The notes beneath the pieces were generated by a model, which was not told the DNA's origin, searched no databases, and saw only the letters and a program-made list of their open reading frames with translations. From Methylocystis sp. H62 (lineage in GTDB: Bacteria; Pseudomonadota; Alphaproteobacteria; Rhizobiales; Beijerinckiaceae): a DNA stretch of 48,618 bases. Both the position numbers and the translations under genes were made by a program. The stretch spans positions 1 to 48,618 of the forward strand of contig NZ_JADNQZ010000039.1 in the NCBI RefSeq assembly GCF_015709515.1, read 5' to 3'. This document shows positions 46,626 to 48,618 of the stretch, one piece after another. How positions within the stretch are numbered: the first letter of the stretch is position 1; every line of letters begins with the position of its first letter.

Positions 46626-46838
46626 ATGCTTAGACTCTCTATTGCCTTAGCGACGATGCTGGCCCTATCCGTTCCCGCGATGGCCCAAGAGCTCCAGGAG
46701 CACGACCCGCAGACTCACGGAATGGTCCCCGGCGGGCATGGCCGTCACATGCATCGTGATTGGAGCACTCCTGGCCAACACAGACATAATGTGTGCTGGC
46801 ACCGCCATCATGGAAAATGGGTGTGGGTCTGTCGCTGA
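46626..46838 (+). CDS. His-rich periplasmic peptide after cusA
   Basis: CAGGAGGAAAG lies just before ATG 46626. The 70-aa product has a signal peptide ending at AMA and a 50-residue mature part containing ten His, two Cys and several Met/Trp (HGMVPGGHGRHMHRDW; NVCWHRHHGKWVWVCR). It is 36 bp after cusA. A copper-binding or copper-chaperone role for the efflux system is likely from composition and position. The paired CW...CR could form a disulphide. Confidence 0.8.
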   Translation: MLRLSIALATMLALSVPAMAQELQEHDPQTHGMVPGGHGRHMHRDWSTPGQHRHNVCWHRHHGKWVWVCR

Positions 46839-47282
46839 TGGAGAGAGCTTCGTGATTGAACGCATATTCGATGCGAAGCTGACGTACGGTAATTGTCGTC
46901 GACAATAATGGAACGGTCCGACCATCGATTTGCTGTCGGGCCGTGTTCCTTAGGCAACAGTACGAGGCGCGGAAGGTCTCATCGGCGTGATATCATCCAA
47001 GGAGTCCGCGCCCCTCATAAACCGTCGAGCAAAATGGCGGACCGCATCCAGTGACTTGCAGTTCCGCCGTTAAACTTTGCGTTGTTGATCTTTTCGAGCG
47101 ACGATACACGACGACATCGGTCGAGCGGGAGCCTCCGCAGCCAATGGTGTCGAGGCCGTGACTGAAGGAACCGCCATTTCTGGAAGCGGGGCGGCCGTAT
47201 TGCCGAGTGAGCAACGACGATCGACCTTGCGCAAAGGACGCCTAGATCAATTACGATGCCGCTTCTGACGGCGCAAGGAAGG
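46839..47282. other. Intergenic, no gene recognised
   Basis: About 440 bp between the His-rich peptide and the P-type ATPase. The ORFs here are short and lack starts or domains. It may hold the promoter of the ATPase gene. Confidence 0.5.
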
Positions 47283-48618
47283 ATGAACCGAGTGGCCCAC
47301 GAGCATCGGCATGATCGCGCCTCGCATGAGGAATCGAAGACGGCCCGTGGCGGTGTCACAATCGAGGATGCGCATCAAGACCCATCCCATGTAGCGGACG
47401 TTATCTACACATGCCCGATGCATCCGCAGATTCGTCAGATCGGGCCCGGAAATTGTCCAATCTGCGGCATGACGCTTGAGCCACTCGTCGCTTCGACCGA
47501 AGCCGAACCGAACGCCGAACTCGTCGACATGACTAGGCGGTTCTGGATCGGGCTGGCGTTGGCGGCGCCGGTGCTCGTCTTGGAGATGGGCGGACATTTA
47601 TTCAATCTCCATCACTTGCTAGCGCCGCAGGCGTCGAACTGGCTTCAGCTTATTTTGGCGACGCCGGTCGTGATTTGGGCTGGCTGGCCGTTTTTGGTTC
47701 GAGGCGCGCAATCGCTCGTGACACGTAATCTGAATATGTTCACGCTCATCGCCATGGGAACGGGCATCGCCTGGATTTACAGCGTCATCGCAACATTGGC
47801 GCCGTCGCTCTTCCCGCCGGCATTCCGCAACCTCGATGGCTCTGTCCCGATCTATTTCGAGGCGGCGGCGGTTATCACCGTCCTTGTTCTGCTTGGACAA
47901 GTTCTTGAATTGCGCGCGCGGGAACAGACCGGCGGCGCCATACGCGCGCTCCTCGATCTCGCGCCAAAAATGGCGACTCGGATTAACGCTGACGGATCCG
48001 ACGAAGAAGTTGTGCTGGATCTTGTGAAGGTCGGCGAGCGCCTGCGCGTCCGTCCAGGAGAAAAGGTTCCTGTGGACGGCGAACTCGTCGAGGGCCGCAG
48101 TTCGGTCGATGAGTCCATGGTCACCGGCGAATCCATGCCGGTGACGAAGATTGCAGGCGACAGAGTCATCGGCGGCACGCTTAATCAGACTGGCGGCTTT
48201 GTGATGCGCGCGGAGAAGGTTGGCCGCGACACCGTGCTCTCAAGGATTGTCGAGATGGTCGCATCCGCGCAGAGAAGCCGCGCGCCAATACAGCGCCTCG
48301 CCGATCAAGTGGCGGGATGGTTCGTGCCCGCCGTCATTCTCATCGCCGTTATTGCATTTCTTGCCTGGGCAATCTGGGGACCGGAACCACGCATGACGTA
48401 TGGCCTTGTTGCAGCGGTCTCCGTTCTCATCATCGCTTGCCCTTGCGCGCTCGGTCTTGCGACGCCGATGTCGATCATGGTCGGCGTGGGACGCGGCGCG
48501 CAGTCGGGCGTGCTGATAAAAAGCGCCGAGGCGCTGGAGCGCTTGGAAAAAATAGACACGCTGGTGGTGGACAAGACCGGGACGCTCACCGAAGGCAAGC
48601 CGCGCGTCACGGCCATCC
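47283..48618 (+). CDS. copA: Copper P1B-type ATPase, N-terminal 445 residues (open at right edge)
   Basis: The frame runs off the window. It starts with a His-rich segment ([16 protein letters not shown]) and a heavy-metal-binding domain (YTCPMHP...CPICGM, about residues 47-69) in place of CxxC HMA domains. Membrane helices, the TGES loop ([14 protein letters not shown]), the CPC metal motif in [12 protein letters not shown] and the phosphorylation site DKTGTLTEG follow. CPC marks a P1B-1 Cu(I)/Ag(I) exporter. ATG 47283 has AAGGAAGG directly before it; the GTG at 47292 is better spaced and may be the true start, while ATG 47256 is also in frame. It pumps cytoplasmic Cu(I) to the periplasm, where CusCBA can expel it. 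Confidence 0.93.
   Translation, partial: MNRVAHEHRHDRASHEESKTARGGVTIEDAHQDPSHVADVIYTCPMHPQIRQIGPGNCPICGMTLEPLVASTEAEPNAELVDMTRRFWIGLALAAPVLVLEMGGHLFNLHHLLAPQASNWLQLILATPVVIWAGWPFLVRGAQSLVTRNLNMFTLIAMGTGIAWIYSVIATLAPSLFPPAFRNLDGSVPIYFEAAAVITVLVLLGQVLELRAREQTGGAIRALLDLAPKMATRINADGSDEEVVLDLVKVGERLRVRPGEKVPVDGELVEGRSSVDESMVTGESMPVTKIAGDRVIGGTLNQTGGFVMRAEKVGRDTVLSRIVEMVASAQRSRAPIQRLADQVAGWFVPAVILIAVIAFLAWAIWGPEPRMTYGLVAAVSVLIIACPCALGLATPMSIMVGVGRGAQSGVLIKSAEALERLEKIDTLVVDKTGTLTEGKPRVTAI

Overview
The window reads as accessory DNA of an alphaproteobacterium, most likely Hyphomicrobiales (Rhizobiales), perhaps near the Methylocystaceae/Beijerinckiaceae. This is inferred from gene families and GC-rich codon use; no marker gene is present. 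Metal and nitric-oxide stress genes lie among many decayed insertion sequences and broken genes, as on a plasmid or genomic island. I saw no tRNA, rRNA, CRISPR array or replication origin.

Layout. 0-1.2 kb: an open-ended ORF and an IS630 remnant. 1.4-7.0 kb (minus): a complete heavy-metal RND efflux operon, with a divergent LysR regulator at 7.4-8.4 kb. 8.4-10.6 kb: IS110, tniB and IS5 debris. 10.6-12.2 kb: an MFS drug exporter. 12.7-18.4 kb: a broken encapsulin gene, DUF2945 and DUF488 genes, a secreted protein / 41-aa protein / ECF sigma cluster, a patatin relic and a decayed nitrile hydratase operon. 18.5-23.6 kb: nitric-oxide genes (NnrS, SirB2-like, a quinol NO reductase cut by one amber codon), a universal-stress-protein relic and folE.

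23.7-30.2 kb is the most interesting part. An ECF sigma factor and a zinc-finger anti-sigma precede a two-domain multicopper oxidase and a protein joining an amicyanin-like copper domain to a YVTN beta-propeller. A second propeller protein and a small membrane protein follow. The membrane protein and the copper-propeller protein share a mature N-terminal motif (SDDV-x2-SRPGV-x-PSA). The oxidase operon, the membrane protein gene, the sigma gene and the other ECF cluster at 14 kb all have upstream two-part elements (GGNAA-like, exactly 15 nt, CGCATCTAA-like). I propose an ECF-controlled periplasmic copper-redox regulon.

30.2-39.8 kb: IS66 and recombinase debris, orphan ORFs, a TetR-controlled membrane-fusion/ABC exporter, a DUF6522 gene, a folE relic and a histidine-kinase relic. 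39.8-48.6 kb: a copper island with a small Cys/His/Met-rich secreted protein, a FixH/YtkA-like protein, cusC-cusB-cusA, a His-rich periplasmic peptide and the start of a CPC-type copper P-type ATPase that runs off the window. The CusA protein keeps the three copper-binding methionines; the RND pump at 2.7-5.9 kb does not, so the two pumps probably handle different metals.
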